Under the pieces are notes generated by a model. That model saw only the letters and a program-made list of their open reading frames with translations. It did no database searches and was not told where the DNA came from. Positions 1 to 8,969 of a DNA stretch of 64,000 bases are shown one piece after another. The DNA comes from Pyrinomonas methylaliphatogenes. GTDB taxonomy: Bacteria; Acidobacteriota; Blastocatellia; Pyrinomonadales; Pyrinomonadaceae. Location of the stretch: the NCBI RefSeq assembly GCF_000820845.2, contig NZ_CBXV010000004.1, forward strand, positions 310,001 through 374,000, given 5' to 3'. The position numbers and the translations under genes were made by a program. Position 1 is the stretch's first letter. Each line of letters begins with the position of its first letter.

Positions 1-2
1 TC

Positions 3-938
3 ATTGACGCTATCGCCGATGCGGGCGCGGATGCCGTCAAATTCCAAACGCACATTGCCGATGCTGAAAGTTCTCCGCTCGAGCCGTGGCGCGTCAAATT
101 CAGTCTGCAGGATGAGACGCGCTACGACTATTGGAGGCGGATGGAGTTCACTGAAGAGCAATGGACGGGGTTGCGCCGCCATGCGCAGGAGCGCGGCTTG
201 TTGTTTTTGAGTTCGCCTTTCTCGCTCGAGGCCGTCGAGCTATTGGAGCGCGTTGGCGTCGCGGTTTGGAAGGTCGCTTCCGGGCAGGTGACCGACGCGC
301 CGGTGATCGAACGGATCGCGCGATCCGGCAAGCCCATTCTAGTTTCAACCGGGATGAGCGCGCTCGCTGAGACGGATCGCCTCATCGCGCGTTTGCAAGA
401 ACTTAGTTCATCGTTCGCCGTCATGCAGTGTAGTTCGATCTATCCATGTCCGCCGGAGCGCGTCGGTCTCAATATGATCCCGTTCTTTCGCGCGCGTTAC
501 TCGTGTCCCGTAGGGCTATCGGATCATTCCGGGACGATCTATGCAGGTTTAGCGGCGACCACGTTGGGTCTCGATGTGCTCGAGGTTCACGTCACCTTGA
601 GCCGCGAGATGTTCGGTCCAGATGTCGCCTCGTCCGTGACGACGCGCGAGTTGCGACAGTTGATCGAAGGGGTGCGGTTCATCGAACGGATGCTGGCCCA
701 TCCGCTCGACAAAGATGGCGCAGCCGAAGAACTCGGGCAGATGCGCCGCATCTTTACCAAAAGTCTCGCCGCGCGCGCGCATCTGCCGGCGGGAACCGTC
801 CTGCGAGCCGAACATTTGACGGGCAAAAAGCCAGGCGTCGGCATCCCAGTGGGACGGCTGAACGAAGTGATCGGTCGGCGCACGCGGCGCGAAATAAGGG
901 CAGGCGAATTGTTGTTCGAAGCGGATATCGAAGCGTGA
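3..938 (+). CDS. neuB: N-acetylneuraminate synthase family protein (NeuB), 5' end missing
   Basis: Condenses an N-acetyl(manno)hexosamine with phosphoenolpyruvate to a nonulosonic acid in the cytosol. The gene enters from the left edge, so its start is not visible; 311 codons remain and the frame is open from base 3. Near the visible N-terminus is the NeuB signature KFQTH (bases 36-50), followed by VASGQ and STGMS of the TIM barrel. The C-terminal 60 residues form an antifreeze-like SAF domain (LPAGTVL, KKPGVGIP). The family is usually about 340-350 aa, so only about 30-40 residues are missing. It is followed by neuC and neuA on the same strand. The sequence does not say whether the product is Neu5Ac, legionaminic or pseudaminic acid; the NeuC-type partner argues against pseudaminic acid. 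Confidence 0.93.
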   Translation: MDAIADAGADAVKFQTHIADAESSPLEPWRVKFSLQDETRYDYWRRMEFTEEQWTGLRRHAQERGLLFLSSPFSLEAVELLERVGVAVWKVASGQVTDAPVIERIARSGKPILVSTGMSALAETDRLIARLQELSSSFAVMQCSSIYPCPPERVGLNMIPFFRARYSCPVGLSDHSGTIYAGLAATTLGLDVLEVHVTLSREMFGPDVASSVTTRELRQLIEGVRFIERMLAHPLDKDGAAEELGQMRRIFTKSLAARAHLPAGTVLRAEHLTGKKPGVGIPVGRLNEVIGRRTRREIRAGELLFEADIEA

Positions 939-1025
939 ACCGGCCTCTCCGAAGTTGCATCTCGTTGAAGCTGCTCTCTGACTCAACGTCGCTCATCGGA
1001 AAGCGATTTGACATTCGATTCAGAT

Positions 1026-2192
1026 ATGCGAAAAAGGCGAAAGCGGCGGATCTGCGTGGTCATCACGGCGCGTCCGAGTTACAGCCGGATCAAATCGGCG
1101 CTGCGAGCGATTCAGGCGCATCCCGAACTCGAATTGCAATTGGTGGTCGCCGCTTCCGCGTTGCTCGACCGTTACGGTATGGTCGCGCGGCAGATGGCCG
1201 ATGATGGGTTCGAGATCGCGGCGCGCGTCTACATGGTGCTCGAAGGCGAAAATCTGGCGGCGATGGCGAAGACGACCGGGCTCGGTCTGCTGGAGTTGGC
1301 GACCGTCTTTGACAACTTAAAACCGGATGCGGTCGTCACCATCGCTGATCGGTATGAGACGCTCGCTACTGCCATCGCCGCCGCTTACATGAACGTTCCC
1401 GTAGTTCACGTCCAAGGCGGAGAGGTGACCGGTTCGATTGACGAGAAGGTGCGTCACGCCGTCACGAAGCTCGCCGATCTGCATCTGGTGGCGACTGAAC
1501 GGGCGCGCGAGCGCGTCATCAGGATGGGCGAGGACCCGACGAGCGTGCACGTCACGGGCTGTCCCTCGATTGATCTTGCGGCGGAGGTGTTGCGCGATCC
1601 GACGCTTAACTTCGATCCCATCGCGAAATACGGCGGCGTCGGCGCGCCGCTCGATCTTGCGCGCGGCTATCTCGTCGTGATGCAGCATCCGGTGACGACC
1701 GAATATGAGCTGGCCCGGCGGCACGTTTGGGAGACGCTTTGCGCCGTGCGCGATTCCGCCTTGCCGACGCTGTGGTTCTGGCCCAATGCGGATGCCGGAT
1801 CGGACGGCGCATCTGGCGCCATTCGCGCTTTTCGTGAGAACGAACGACCGCGGAATATACGCTTCTTCAAAAACATGGCGCCGGACGATTTCCTTCGCTT
1901 GATCTACAACTGCCGGTGCTTGATTGGTAATTCGAGCGTTGGAATCCGCGAGTGCGCTTACCTCGGCGTGCCGGTCATCAACATCGGATCGCGGCAGGAT
2001 GGGCGCGAGCGTGGGCGCAACGTGCTCGATGTCGGCTACGGTCGGCGAGCGATCATTGAAGCGCTCGCACGACATTTGGGCAACGGGCGTTATCCATCCG
2101 ATCCGCTCTACGGCGACGGGCGCGCCGGTCAACGAATCGCTGAACGATTGGCGCAAGAGCCGCTGCGCATCGAAAAGAGATTGACTTACTGA
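1026..2192 (+). CDS. neuC: UDP-N-acetylglucosamine 2-epimerase, hydrolysing (NeuC/LegG type)
   Basis: Hydrolyses and epimerises a UDP-HexNAc to the free manno sugar that NeuB uses. The N-terminal ITARPSYSRIK segment, the central GGEVTGSIDE followed by RHAVTKLADLHL, and the C-terminal GNSSVGIRE and NIGSRQDGR motifs are the family hallmarks of this GT-B-fold enzyme. Length 388 aa is normal. The ATG at 1026 gives a typical N-terminus (MRKRRKRRICVV); a TTG at 1008, six codons earlier, has a better-placed GGAAAG and cannot be excluded. The gene lies 87 bp after neuB and 49 bp before neuA. NeuC and LegG (which uses UDP-diacetylbacillosamine) cannot be told apart by eye; a 4,6-dehydratase and aminotransferase further along keep the LegG reading open. 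Confidence 0.92.
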   Translation: MRKRRKRRICVVITARPSYSRIKSALRAIQAHPELELQLVVAASALLDRYGMVARQMADDGFEIAARVYMVLEGENLAAMAKTTGLGLLELATVFDNLKPDAVVTIADRYETLATAIAAAYMNVPVVHVQGGEVTGSIDEKVRHAVTKLADLHLVATERARERVIRMGEDPTSVHVTGCPSIDLAAEVLRDPTLNFDPIAKYGGVGAPLDLARGYLVVMQHPVTTEYELARRHVWETLCAVRDSALPTLWFWPNADAGSDGASGAIRAFRENERPRNIRFFKNMAPDDFLRLIYNCRCLIGNSSVGIRECAYLGVPVINIGSRQDGRERGRNVLDVGYGRRAIIEALARHLGNGRYPSDPLYGDGRAGQRIAERLAQEPLRIEKRLTY

Positions 2193-2241
2193 TGCGCGCC
2201 GAAGCCTTATCCGTGATCTTTCCAATTAGTTGAGAGAGAAG

Positions 2242-2949
2242 ATGCGCGTCCTCGGGATCGTGCCGGCGCGCGGCGGCTCGCGCGGCATCCGGCGCAAGAA
2301 CATACGCCGCTTGAACGGCACGCCGCTTCTACAGTACACGGCGGAAGCGGCGCTCGCTTCGCGCCGTTTGTCGCGCGTCATCCTCAGCACGGAAGATGAT
2401 GAGATCGCCGAAGTCGGTCGCCGGTGCGGATTGGAGGTCCCTTTCCGTCGTCCATTGGAGCTGGCCGAAGATGCGACGCCGATGCTGCCCGTCATCCGTC
2501 ATGCCGTCCATTATCTCGAAGAGCGCGGAGACTTCTTCGACGCCGCATGCGTGCTGCAACCGACCAACCCTTTGCGCCGCCCGGAGTTGATCGACGCGTG
2601 CATCGAGTTTCTCGAAGAAGGCGGTTTCGATGCGGTCATGACGGTGTTGCCCGTGCCCGCCGAATACAATCCGCACTGGGTCTATCTTTGCGCCGCAGAC
2701 GGCACGCTGCGCTTGAGCACGGGCGAGCGCGACCCTCTGCCGTGTCGGCAACAGCTGCCACCCGCTTTTCATCGCGACGGATCGGTCTATGTGGTCCGCC
2801 GCGATGTGTTGATCTTGCGAAACAGTTTATACGGAGAACGGCTCGGCGGTTATCAACTCGACCCTCGCGAGAGCGTCAACATAGATGAGCCGGAGGATTG
2901 GCGACGCGCCGAAAGACTCATGGCGCAACGCTCGAACCGGGTCGAATGA
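2242..2949 (+). CDS. neuA: Acylneuraminate cytidylyltransferase (NeuA)
   Basis: Activates the nonulosonic acid with CTP to a CMP-sugar, the donor for sialyltransferase-like enzymes. The N-terminal nucleotide-binding motif PARGGSRGIRRKNI is diagnostic, followed by LSTEDDEIA and QPTNPLRRPELI; the C-terminus has the usual DEPEDW. Length 235 aa is typical of the single-domain form without an esterase domain. The ATG at 2242 is chosen because GAGAGA lies just upstream; a TTG at 2230 is possible. It completes the neuBCA set. A gap of 112 bp separates it from the next gene, and no terminator is apparent in it. Confidence 0.93.
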   Translation: MRVLGIVPARGGSRGIRRKNIRRLNGTPLLQYTAEAALASRRLSRVILSTEDDEIAEVGRRCGLEVPFRRPLELAEDATPMLPVIRHAVHYLEERGDFFDAACVLQPTNPLRRPELIDACIEFLEEGGFDAVMTVLPVPAEYNPHWVYLCAADGTLRLSTGERDPLPCRQQLPPAFHRDGSVYVVRRDVLILRNSLYGERLGGYQLDPRESVNIDEPEDWRRAERLMAQRSNRVE

Positions 2950-3061
2950 GACGCACAATGGGATGTAAAGCGTTTCGCTGCAGGCATTCTGAAAGAGCCG
3001 CCGCTAGCGCTTTCTACGCTCTATCATCAATCAAGAACAGGTAAGGATGGCGTGATCGAAC

Positions 3062-3964
3062 ATGAAAGAGATGGATCGGCAGCAAGAGGAGACATTGGCC
3101 TACTTTCGCCGCGCCGCTGGGGAGTGGCGACGAAGGGCTGAAGGCAGCGTGCCGCGTAAAGTCAACGTCATCAAACAGCGCAATGATTACGTGTTGCGCG
3201 TCGCGCAAGAGCGCGCGCGGACTGCGTGCGCTCTCGACGTCGGGTGCGGGACGGGCGAACTAGTTTGCGAGCTTGCCCGTCGCGGCATCGAGGCGGTTGG
3301 CGTCGATTTCGCCGCTGAGATGATCGCGTTGGGCAGGCGGAAGGCCGAGGACGAGGGGATCGCCAATGCCCGGTTTGTCCACGCTTCGATCTTCGAGTAC
3401 GACCCCGAAAGCAACCGCTTCGATCTCGTTTCGGCCAATGGCTTCATCGAATACATCTCGCCTGCTGAACTTGGCGAGTTCATTCGCCGCGCTCGCGCCC
3501 TTCTCGCCGCGGGCGGTTCGCTCGTCATGGGATCACGCAACCGTCTGTTCAATGCTTTTTCGCTCAACGAATACACGAAGATGGAGATTGACAGAGGGGC
3601 GTACGAGCGGCTCGTCGCCGAATCGCTCATCTGGGCGGACGCTTCTTCGTTCGAAGAAGCGCGTGATTCGCTGCTTGCGCGTGATGGGAAGTTGCCTTCG
3701 ATCGATCGCCATCCGCTGACCGGCATCGGCGTTCATACGCGCCACCAGTACACGCCGGGCGAATTGATTCGCCGCTTGACCCGCGCCGGATTCGAGCCGG
3801 TCGGCATCCGCGCCGTCCACTATCACGCCGCGCCGCCGCGCTTTGCGCGCGAGCATCCGGACGCGCACGTCCAGTTCGCCGAGACGATGAACGCTTACGC
3901 GCCCGCTTGCTTGTGCCTCATCCCGTTCTCCTCATCCTTCATGATCCACGCGGTGCGGAGTTAG
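3062..3964 (+). CDS. Class I SAM-dependent methyltransferase
   Basis: A 300-aa Rossmann-fold methyltransferase. Motif I ALDVGCGTGEL with the acidic SAM-ribose residue in VGVDFA (about residues 57-80) is clear, and the motif IV region reads DLVSANGFIEY. The likely substrate is a sugar or lipid-linked sugar in this locus, but the acceptor cannot be predicted. The last codons (IHAVRS, stop) lie inside the first copy of a 27-bp direct repeat whose second copy is 60 bp downstream, so the 3' end has undergone a short duplication. The frame given here, ending FSSSFMIHAVRS, looks like a normal methyltransferase C-terminus. Confidence 0.87.
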   Translation: MKEMDRQQEETLAYFRRAAGEWRRRAEGSVPRKVNVIKQRNDYVLRVAQERARTACALDVGCGTGELVCELARRGIEAVGVDFAAEMIALGRRKAEDEGIANARFVHASIFEYDPESNRFDLVSANGFIEYISPAELGEFIRRARALLAAGGSLVMGSRNRLFNAFSLNEYTKMEIDRGAYERLVAESLIWADASSFEEARDSLLARDGKLPSIDRHPLTGIGVHTRHQYTPGELIRRLTRAGFEPVGIRAVHYHAAPPRFAREHPDAHVQFAETMNAYAPACLCLIPFSSSFMIHAVRS

Positions 3965-4025
3965 GACAGCAGATTGAGCGTTTGAAGAATCTGATAACTC
4001 ATGATCCACGCGGTGCGGAGTTAGG
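3939..4025 (+). repeat. 27-bp direct repeat pair spanning the stop codon, 60-bp period
   Basis: Bases 3939-3965 and 3999-4025 are identical (core ATGATCCACGCGGTGCGGAG followed by TTAGG). Copy 1 contains the methyltransferase stop codon and copy 2 is intergenic, 33 bp further on. It is one of several unrelated repeat pairs in this window with almost the same period. Confidence 0.9.
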
Positions 4026-4119
4026 GCATAGTGGGGCAACCGTCATGCGCTATTCGTCCGATCTCGCCGAAGGGAGCGCGCCCGGCGCCGACGTTTCAGA
4101 CACTTGGGGAGGCTTTTAG

Positions 4120-5118
4120 ATGGCGATGGGAACGGTGACGATCGTGATGTACCACTACGTGCGCGATCTTCGGCGTTCGCGTTATCCGCGCCTTAAGGCG
4201 CTGGATCTCGATCTTTTCCGCGAACAACTCGCGTACATCAAGCGTCACTATGTGATCATCACGATGGAAGAGTTGATCTTCGCTGTCGAGCAAAGGCGCG
4301 GCGCGTGGAGGCTGCCGCCGAACGCCGCGCTGTTGACTTTCGACGATGGCTATCTGGACCATTTCATTAACGTTTTCCCGCTGCTCGATGAGATGCGGGT
4401 ACAGGGGAGTTTCTTCCCGCCGGCGCGGGCGATTCGCGAGCGCAAAGTTCTCGATGTCAACAAGATCCATTTCGTCCTCGCGGCGTGCGAGGACCCCAGC
4501 GAAATCGCCGATACGGTCTGGCGCGCAGGCGCGGCGCATGGCCTTGATCTTGCCGTCGCGAACGAGCGGGCGCCAAAGTCACGGCACGACCGGCCCGAAG
4601 TCGCCTTCATCAAAAGGGCGCTGCAATCGGAGTTGCCTCGCGAAGTGCGCGCGCCGCTCTTGGATAAACTGTTCGCGCGTTACGTGACCGAAGATGAGGC
4701 GGCTTTCGCCGCAGAGCTCTACATGAACGTCGATCATTTGCGGTGCCTGATGCGCCATGGAATGTTCATCGGGTGCCATTCGGACGATCATGTTCGACTC
4801 GGTCAGCTCGATGCGGAAGAACAAGCGCGGCAGATAGACGGGGCGTTGGAGTTTCTCGTGGAGATAGGCGTTGATCTCGATGGTTGGGTGATGTGTTATC
4901 CATACGGCGATGTGAACGAGACGTTGTTGGAGATTCTGCGAGCGCGTCGTTGCCGGATCGGTCTGACGACCCGCGTTGGATTGGCCGGAGCCGAAAACGA
5001 TCCGCTTCTTCTGCCGCGTCTTGACACGAACGATCTGCCGAAGCGAGCCGACGCTCCGCCGAACCAGTGGGCCACGCACGCTGGACTCAACGGCTACGCC
5101 TCACAAGGGGGCAGGTGA
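4120..5118 (+). CDS. Polysaccharide deacetylase family protein (NodB-like)
   Basis: A carbohydrate esterase 4-like protein of 332 aa with the motif TFDDGY near residue 70, which supplies the metal-binding and catalytic aspartates, and a later CHSDDHVRL segment that can supply the second metal ligands. It starts MGTVTIVMYHYVRD, a common opening for cytoplasmic members of polysaccharide loci; no signal peptide is seen. The ATG at 4120 follows GGGGAGG at good spacing. Its stop overlaps the start of the asparagine synthase gene (TGATG), so the two are translationally coupled. It may remove an N- or O-acetyl group from a sugar intermediate; the substrate is unknown. Confidence 0.85.
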   Translation: MAMGTVTIVMYHYVRDLRRSRYPRLKALDLDLFREQLAYIKRHYVIITMEELIFAVEQRRGAWRLPPNAALLTFDDGYLDHFINVFPLLDEMRVQGSFFPPARAIRERKVLDVNKIHFVLAACEDPSEIADTVWRAGAAHGLDLAVANERAPKSRHDRPEVAFIKRALQSELPREVRAPLLDKLFARYVTEDEAAFAAELYMNVDHLRCLMRHGMFIGCHSDDHVRLGQLDAEEQARQIDGALEFLVEIGVDLDGWVMCYPYGDVNETLLEILRARRCRIGLTTRVGLAGAENDPLLLPRLDTNDLPKRADAPPNQWATHAGLNGYASQGGR

Positions 5119-6896
5119 TGTGCGGGATTGCCGGACTTTTCGGGTTGAAGTGCGCCGCGACGAAGATCGCCGGAATGGTCGCGCTCCAACGTCATCGCGG
5201 ACCGGACGGGTGCGGTTTCTACTTCGATCCCAATGGCGTCGCCATGTTGGGCCACAACCGCTTAAGCATCATCGATCTATCCGAAGCGGGCGCGCAGCCG
5301 ATGATGGATTGCACAGGGCGTCTGCACATCGCCTTCAACGGCGAGATCTACAACTACCGCGAACTACGTCAAGAGTTGCGCGATTATCCGTATCGCAGCC
5401 AGACCGATACGGAAGTCATCTTGGCGGCGTACGCCCGTTGGGGCGAAGCGTGCCTCGATAGGTTCATCGGCATGTTCGCTCTGCTCATTTGGGATGAGCG
5501 AGAGAAACGGTTGTTCGCCGCGCGCGACCGGTTCGGCGTCAAACCGCTCTACTACCATCAGCGACCCGACGGAGCGTTGATGGTTGCCAGCGAGATACGG
5601 ACGCTGCACGCGGCGGGAGTCGCGCCCGAACCGGACGCAAGAACGTGGGCTGATTATCTCGCGCACGGATTGTCTGATCACTCAACGCGCACTTTCTGGG
5701 AGGGGATCGAAGCGCTCGCGCCCGGCCACTGTTTGACGTGGCAGAACGGTTGCACGCGAGTGCGATGTTGGTATGACCTTGTCGAACGCGCGGGAAGCGA
5801 TCTGGACCGGCGTCCTGTTAGGGAAGTCGAAGAGGAGTATCTCGCCCTGTTGACCGAAAGCGTGCGACTGCGTTTTCGCTCTGACGTCCCGGTCGGGATA
5901 AATCTGAGCGGCGGCCTCGACTCCTCAACCCTGTTCGGACTGGTCCAGTTGACGCAAGAAGGGGGATCGGTCAAAGCCTTCACTTACGTGACGGGCGATC
6001 CGCGATACGATGAACTCCCCTGGGTAGAGCAGATGCTTCAGCGCACGCAGCATGAATCGGTCATCTGTCGTTTGGAACCGGAGACGGTTCCGCAACTGGC
6101 TGCCGCCGTCTTTGCCCATCAAGATGAACCGTTCGGCGGTTTGCCGACGCTCGCTTATGCGCAACTTTGCGCGCGCGCTCGTGCCGAGGGCGTCATCGTT
6201 CTGCTTGATGGTCAAGGGATGGATGAGCAGTGGGCTGGCTACGACTACTATGCGACGGATGACGAAGAACGATTGGTGCAGGGGACGACCGGAAAGAGCG
6301 TGCGCCCGGATTGTTTGACTGATGAGTTCAAGTGGTTGGCCGAATCGCTCTCTTCGCCGCAGCCGTTTCCAGATCGGCTGCGCAATCTCCAGTACCGCGA
6401 CATCCGTTACACCAAAATGCCCAAAGCGTTACGCTTCAACGATCGAGCGTCGATGCAGGCGTCGGTCGAACTGCGCGAACCCTTCTTAGATCATCGTCTG
6501 TTCGAACTGGCTTTGAGGCAACCTATCGAAAGGAAGATGCAAACCGGAGTGCGCAAATGGTTGTTGCGCAAAATAACCAGAAGATTGTTACCTGAAGGCG
6601 TCGTCGAGGCGCCCAAACGCCCGTTGCAGACGCCGCAGCGCGAATGGTTGCGCGGCGAATTGCGTGACTGGGCCAGTGCGCAGATCGAGGCCGCTTTGAC
6701 GGGCAACAGTTGGTTAAAGGCATCATCGGTGCGCGCCGCATGGCGCGAATACTGTGCCGGAGAGAGCGACAACAGTTTCTACGTCTGGCAATGGATCTCC
6801 TTGGGACTCGCCTCCACCGAGCGCCGACGTCTGTTGAATTGTCTAGCGCATTTCGCTCCCGAAGATTGCGTGAAGGAAACGACATGCGCCGTGTGA
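5118..6896 (+). CDS. asnB: Asparagine synthase (glutamine-hydrolysing), AsnB family
   Basis: Two-domain glutamine amidotransferase of 592 aa. The mature N-terminal Cys follows the start Met directly (MCGIAGLFG), then RHRGPDG and FNGEIYNY of the Ntn glutaminase, ending near residue 210. The synthetase half has the PP-loop SGGLDSS near residue 262, which binds ATP. The ATG at 5118 is chosen over upstream in-frame starts because Cys2 must become N-terminal. In polysaccharide loci such genes often amidate a uronic acid or related carboxyl group rather than free aspartate; that role is an inference from context. Downstream is a GT2 gene. Confidence 0.9.
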   Translation: MCGIAGLFGLKCAATKIAGMVALQRHRGPDGCGFYFDPNGVAMLGHNRLSIIDLSEAGAQPMMDCTGRLHIAFNGEIYNYRELRQELRDYPYRSQTDTEVILAAYARWGEACLDRFIGMFALLIWDEREKRLFAARDRFGVKPLYYHQRPDGALMVASEIRTLHAAGVAPEPDARTWADYLAHGLSDHSTRTFWEGIEALAPGHCLTWQNGCTRVRCWYDLVERAGSDLDRRPVREVEEEYLALLTESVRLRFRSDVPVGINLSGGLDSSTLFGLVQLTQEGGSVKAFTYVTGDPRYDELPWVEQMLQRTQHESVICRLEPETVPQLAAAVFAHQDEPFGGLPTLAYAQLCARARAEGVIVLLDGQGMDEQWAGYDYYATDDEERLVQGTTGKSVRPDCLTDEFKWLAESLSSPQPFPDRLRNLQYRDIRYTKMPKALRFNDRASMQASVELREPFLDHRLFELALRQPIERKMQTGVRKWLLRKITRRLLPEGVVEAPKRPLQTPQREWLRGELRDWASAQIEAALTGNSWLKASSVRAAWREYCAGESDNSFYVWQWISLGLASTERRRLLNCLAHFAPEDCVKETTCAV

Positions 6897-6972
6897 TCGC
6901 TCCTTTCCCAAAAGCCATCTCCGCTGCATGGGGACGGAGGCGGCGAGCGGAAGATAGTAAATCCTCGTTCGG

Positions 6973-7875
6973 ATGGTGTTTCGCATGGGCTGTGAACTGG
7001 TTTCGATCATCATACCGTGTTATCGGCAGGCGCGATATTTGGGCCAGGCCATTTGCAGCGCGCTCGCGCAGACCTATCCTCATGTGGAGGTGATTGTCGT
7101 CGATGATGGGTCGCCGGATGAGGCGGCGGAGGTGGCCAGTCGGTATGTTGGGGTGCGTTTGATCAGGCAAGCGAATCGTGGGGTTGCGGCAGCGCGCAAC
7201 GTTGGGTTACTGGCGAGCGGAGGAGAGTATGTGATCTTTTTGGATGCGGATGATAGGTTGTTGGAGCGTGGGGTAGAGGTTGGAGTTGAAGCGTCAAGAT
7301 CCCATCCGTATTGCGCGTTTGCTTGGGGCATGTGCCGCCACATTGCTGCGGATGGTTCGCCCGTCCCGTTCCGGCAGAAGCCACGCATCGAGGCGAATTA
7401 CTACGCGGAGCTACTACGGAACAACTACATTCGCACGCCCGCGACCGTGATCTATCGTCGTTGGGTGTTTGATGAGGTTGGCTTGTTCGATGAATCGTTG
7501 CATGGACCGGAAGATTACGATCTCAATCTACGCATCACGCGCCGCTTCCCGGTCTATTGTCACGGCCAAACGGTCGCCGAATATCGCATCCACACGGCTT
7601 CGGCGTGTCATGATTCGACGCGCATGTTCGCCGAGACGCTCGCCGCGCTTCGCTCGCAGTGGCCATATGTCAGAGGGCATGGGGAACATGAGGCGGCTTA
7701 TCGCGAGGGCTGGCGAGCGTGGTGTCAGCTCTTTGGCAACCGCATCATGGATGAATTGCTCTTGCGGCGCGGCTTGAAGGTGACAGCGCGCGGTTTGGGG
7801 TTGCTATTTCGCTACTATCCGCGGGGCGTCGCCTACCGGCTCTGCCGCGAACTGCATCGCGCCATGATCGGATGA
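6973..7875 (+). CDS. Glycosyltransferase family 2 protein, copy 1 of a tandem pair
   Basis: A 300-aa GT-A fold enzyme. IIIPCYRQARYL is the N-terminal strand-loop, VDDGSPDE the nucleotide-binding acidic motif, and FLDADD the DXD-type metal site; ED in GPEDYDL is the probable catalytic base region. Codons for roughly residues 9-98 are identical, base for base, to the paralogue starting at 7994, whereas the rest has diverged. Third positions in the shared block are richer in T and G than in the flanking genes. It probably transfers one sugar of the repeat unit at the inner membrane; the specificity is unknown. Confidence 0.9.
   Translation: MVFRMGCELVSIIIPCYRQARYLGQAICSALAQTYPHVEVIVVDDGSPDEAAEVASRYVGVRLIRQANRGVAAARNVGLLASGGEYVIFLDADDRLLERGVEVGVEASRSHPYCAFAWGMCRHIAADGSPVPFRQKPRIEANYYAELLRNNYIRTPATVIYRRWVFDEVGLFDESLHGPEDYDLNLRITRRFPVYCHGQTVAEYRIHTASACHDSTRMFAETLAALRSQWPYVRGHGEHEAAYREGWRAWCQLFGNRIMDELLLRRGLKVTARGLGLLFRYYPRGVAYRLCRELHRAMIG
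6997..7265 (+). repeat. 269-bp identical block, copy 1 (partner at 8000-8268)
   Basis: Every base I compared from 6997 to 7265 matches 8000-8268 (constant offset 1003). The block covers the nucleotide-binding half of two adjacent GT2 genes. Identity stops sharply on both sides, then resumes for 53 bp (7441-7493 against 8444-8496) at the same offset. This is the pattern of recent gene conversion or a mosaic duplication. Confidence 0.92.
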
Positions 7876-7993
7876 AGGCTTTTCGTCGTCACTCGGAAGA
7901 TTAGCGCATTTCGCGAGTGGGCGAAGATGCCTCTACGAATCACCGTAGAGATGTTCGGTTCCCCTGGGCGACGATACCTTGCAGGTCAACGTG

Positions 7994-8953
7994 ATGTCTC
8001 TGGTTTCGATCATCATACCGTGTTATCGGCAGGCGCGATATTTGGGCCAGGCCATTTGCAGCGCGCTCGCGCAGACCTATCCTCATGTGGAGGTGATTGT
8101 CGTCGATGATGGGTCGCCGGATGAGGCGGCGGAGGTGGCCAGTCGGTATGTTGGGGTGCGTTTGATCAGGCAAGCGAATCGTGGGGTTGCGGCAGCGCGC
8201 AACGTTGGGTTACTGGCGAGCGGAGGAGAGTATGTGATCTTTTTGGATGCGGATGATAGGTTGTTGGAAAACGCAGTGGAGGTTGGGGTAGAAACGTTGA
8301 CCGCCCATCCAAACTGCGCTTTTGTCTGCGGTCACTGTCGGATCATCACCGCCGATGGCGCGATGGTTGCTTTCCCGCCGGAAAAGAGGATCGAGGGGGA
8401 TCACTATCTGGCATTGCTACGCCACGACTACATCCGTTCGCTGGCGACCGTGATCTATCGTCGTTGGGTGTTTGATGAGGTTGGCTTGTTCGATGAGTCG
8501 TTGCGTGGGTCCGAGGATACGGACCTTTATTTTCGCATCACGCGCCGATTTCCAGCGTACTGTCATGGTCAGGTGATGGCCGTTTACCGCTGGCATGAGG
8601 GGAACGCGACGCGCGATTTCGGCATGATGCTTCAATGCACCGTCTCGGTTCATCGCCAGCAGTGGCCCTATGTTCGGGGACGGAAAAACTACGAGCAAGC
8701 GTACCGGGAAGGGTTGAGACATTTACAGGCGCTTTACGGAGAGCCGCTGGTTGCACATATCCGCGACTCTTTGCGGCGCGGCGAATGGCAAGCGGCGGCG
8801 CGCGGGGCGTCATTGCTCGCGCGTTACTATCCGGAAAGACTGTTTCGGCGCGGATATGGGCGGCGCGTTCTCAAAGAACTCGGTCGGCGTTCGTTATCGT
8901 ATCTGTTTGGCGCGCATCGAGCGAAAACCTTTCCCTCGAAGGGACCCTTTTGA
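7994..8953 (+). CDS. Glycosyltransferase family 2 protein, copy 2 of a tandem pair
   Basis: Paralogue of the preceding gene (319 aa from the ATG at 7994; a TTG at 7979 is an alternative). It has the same IIIPCYRQARYL, VDDGSPDE and FLDADD motifs, then a diverged acceptor half with GSEDTDL in place of GPEDYDL. The 118-bp gap to copy 1 holds no gene. The divergent C-terminal half suggests different acceptor specificity, so the pair probably adds two distinct residues. The C-terminus carries about 20 extra residues rich in basic and aromatic amino acids. Confidence 0.89.
   Translation: MSLVSIIIPCYRQARYLGQAICSALAQTYPHVEVIVVDDGSPDEAAEVASRYVGVRLIRQANRGVAAARNVGLLASGGEYVIFLDADDRLLENAVEVGVETLTAHPNCAFVCGHCRIITADGAMVAFPPEKRIEGDHYLALLRHDYIRSLATVIYRRWVFDEVGLFDESLRGSEDTDLYFRITRRFPAYCHGQVMAVYRWHEGNATRDFGMMLQCTVSVHRQQWPYVRGRKNYEQAYREGLRHLQALYGEPLVAHIRDSLRRGEWQAAARGASLLARYYPERLFRRGYGRRVLKELGRRSLSYLFGAHRAKTFPSKGPF
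8000..8268 (+). repeat. 269-bp identical block, copy 2 (partner at 6997-7265)
   Basis: See copy 1. The right edge falls just after the DXD codons (FLDADDRLLE), so the shared segment is the donor-binding half of the fold. Confidence 0.92.
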
Positions 8954-8969
8954 TCATGAGAGGCGAACG

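Noticed and set aside
1317-2225. 302-codon open frame on the - strand over neuC
   Set aside because: It lies wholly opposite a gene with clear motifs; long antisense frames are expected in GC-rich DNA. Its translation shows no motifs.
3907-4119. 70-codon frame across the 3939/3999 repeat
   Set aside because: It overlaps the methyltransferase end in another frame, and the repeated HDPRGAELG in it is a product of the DNA repeat.
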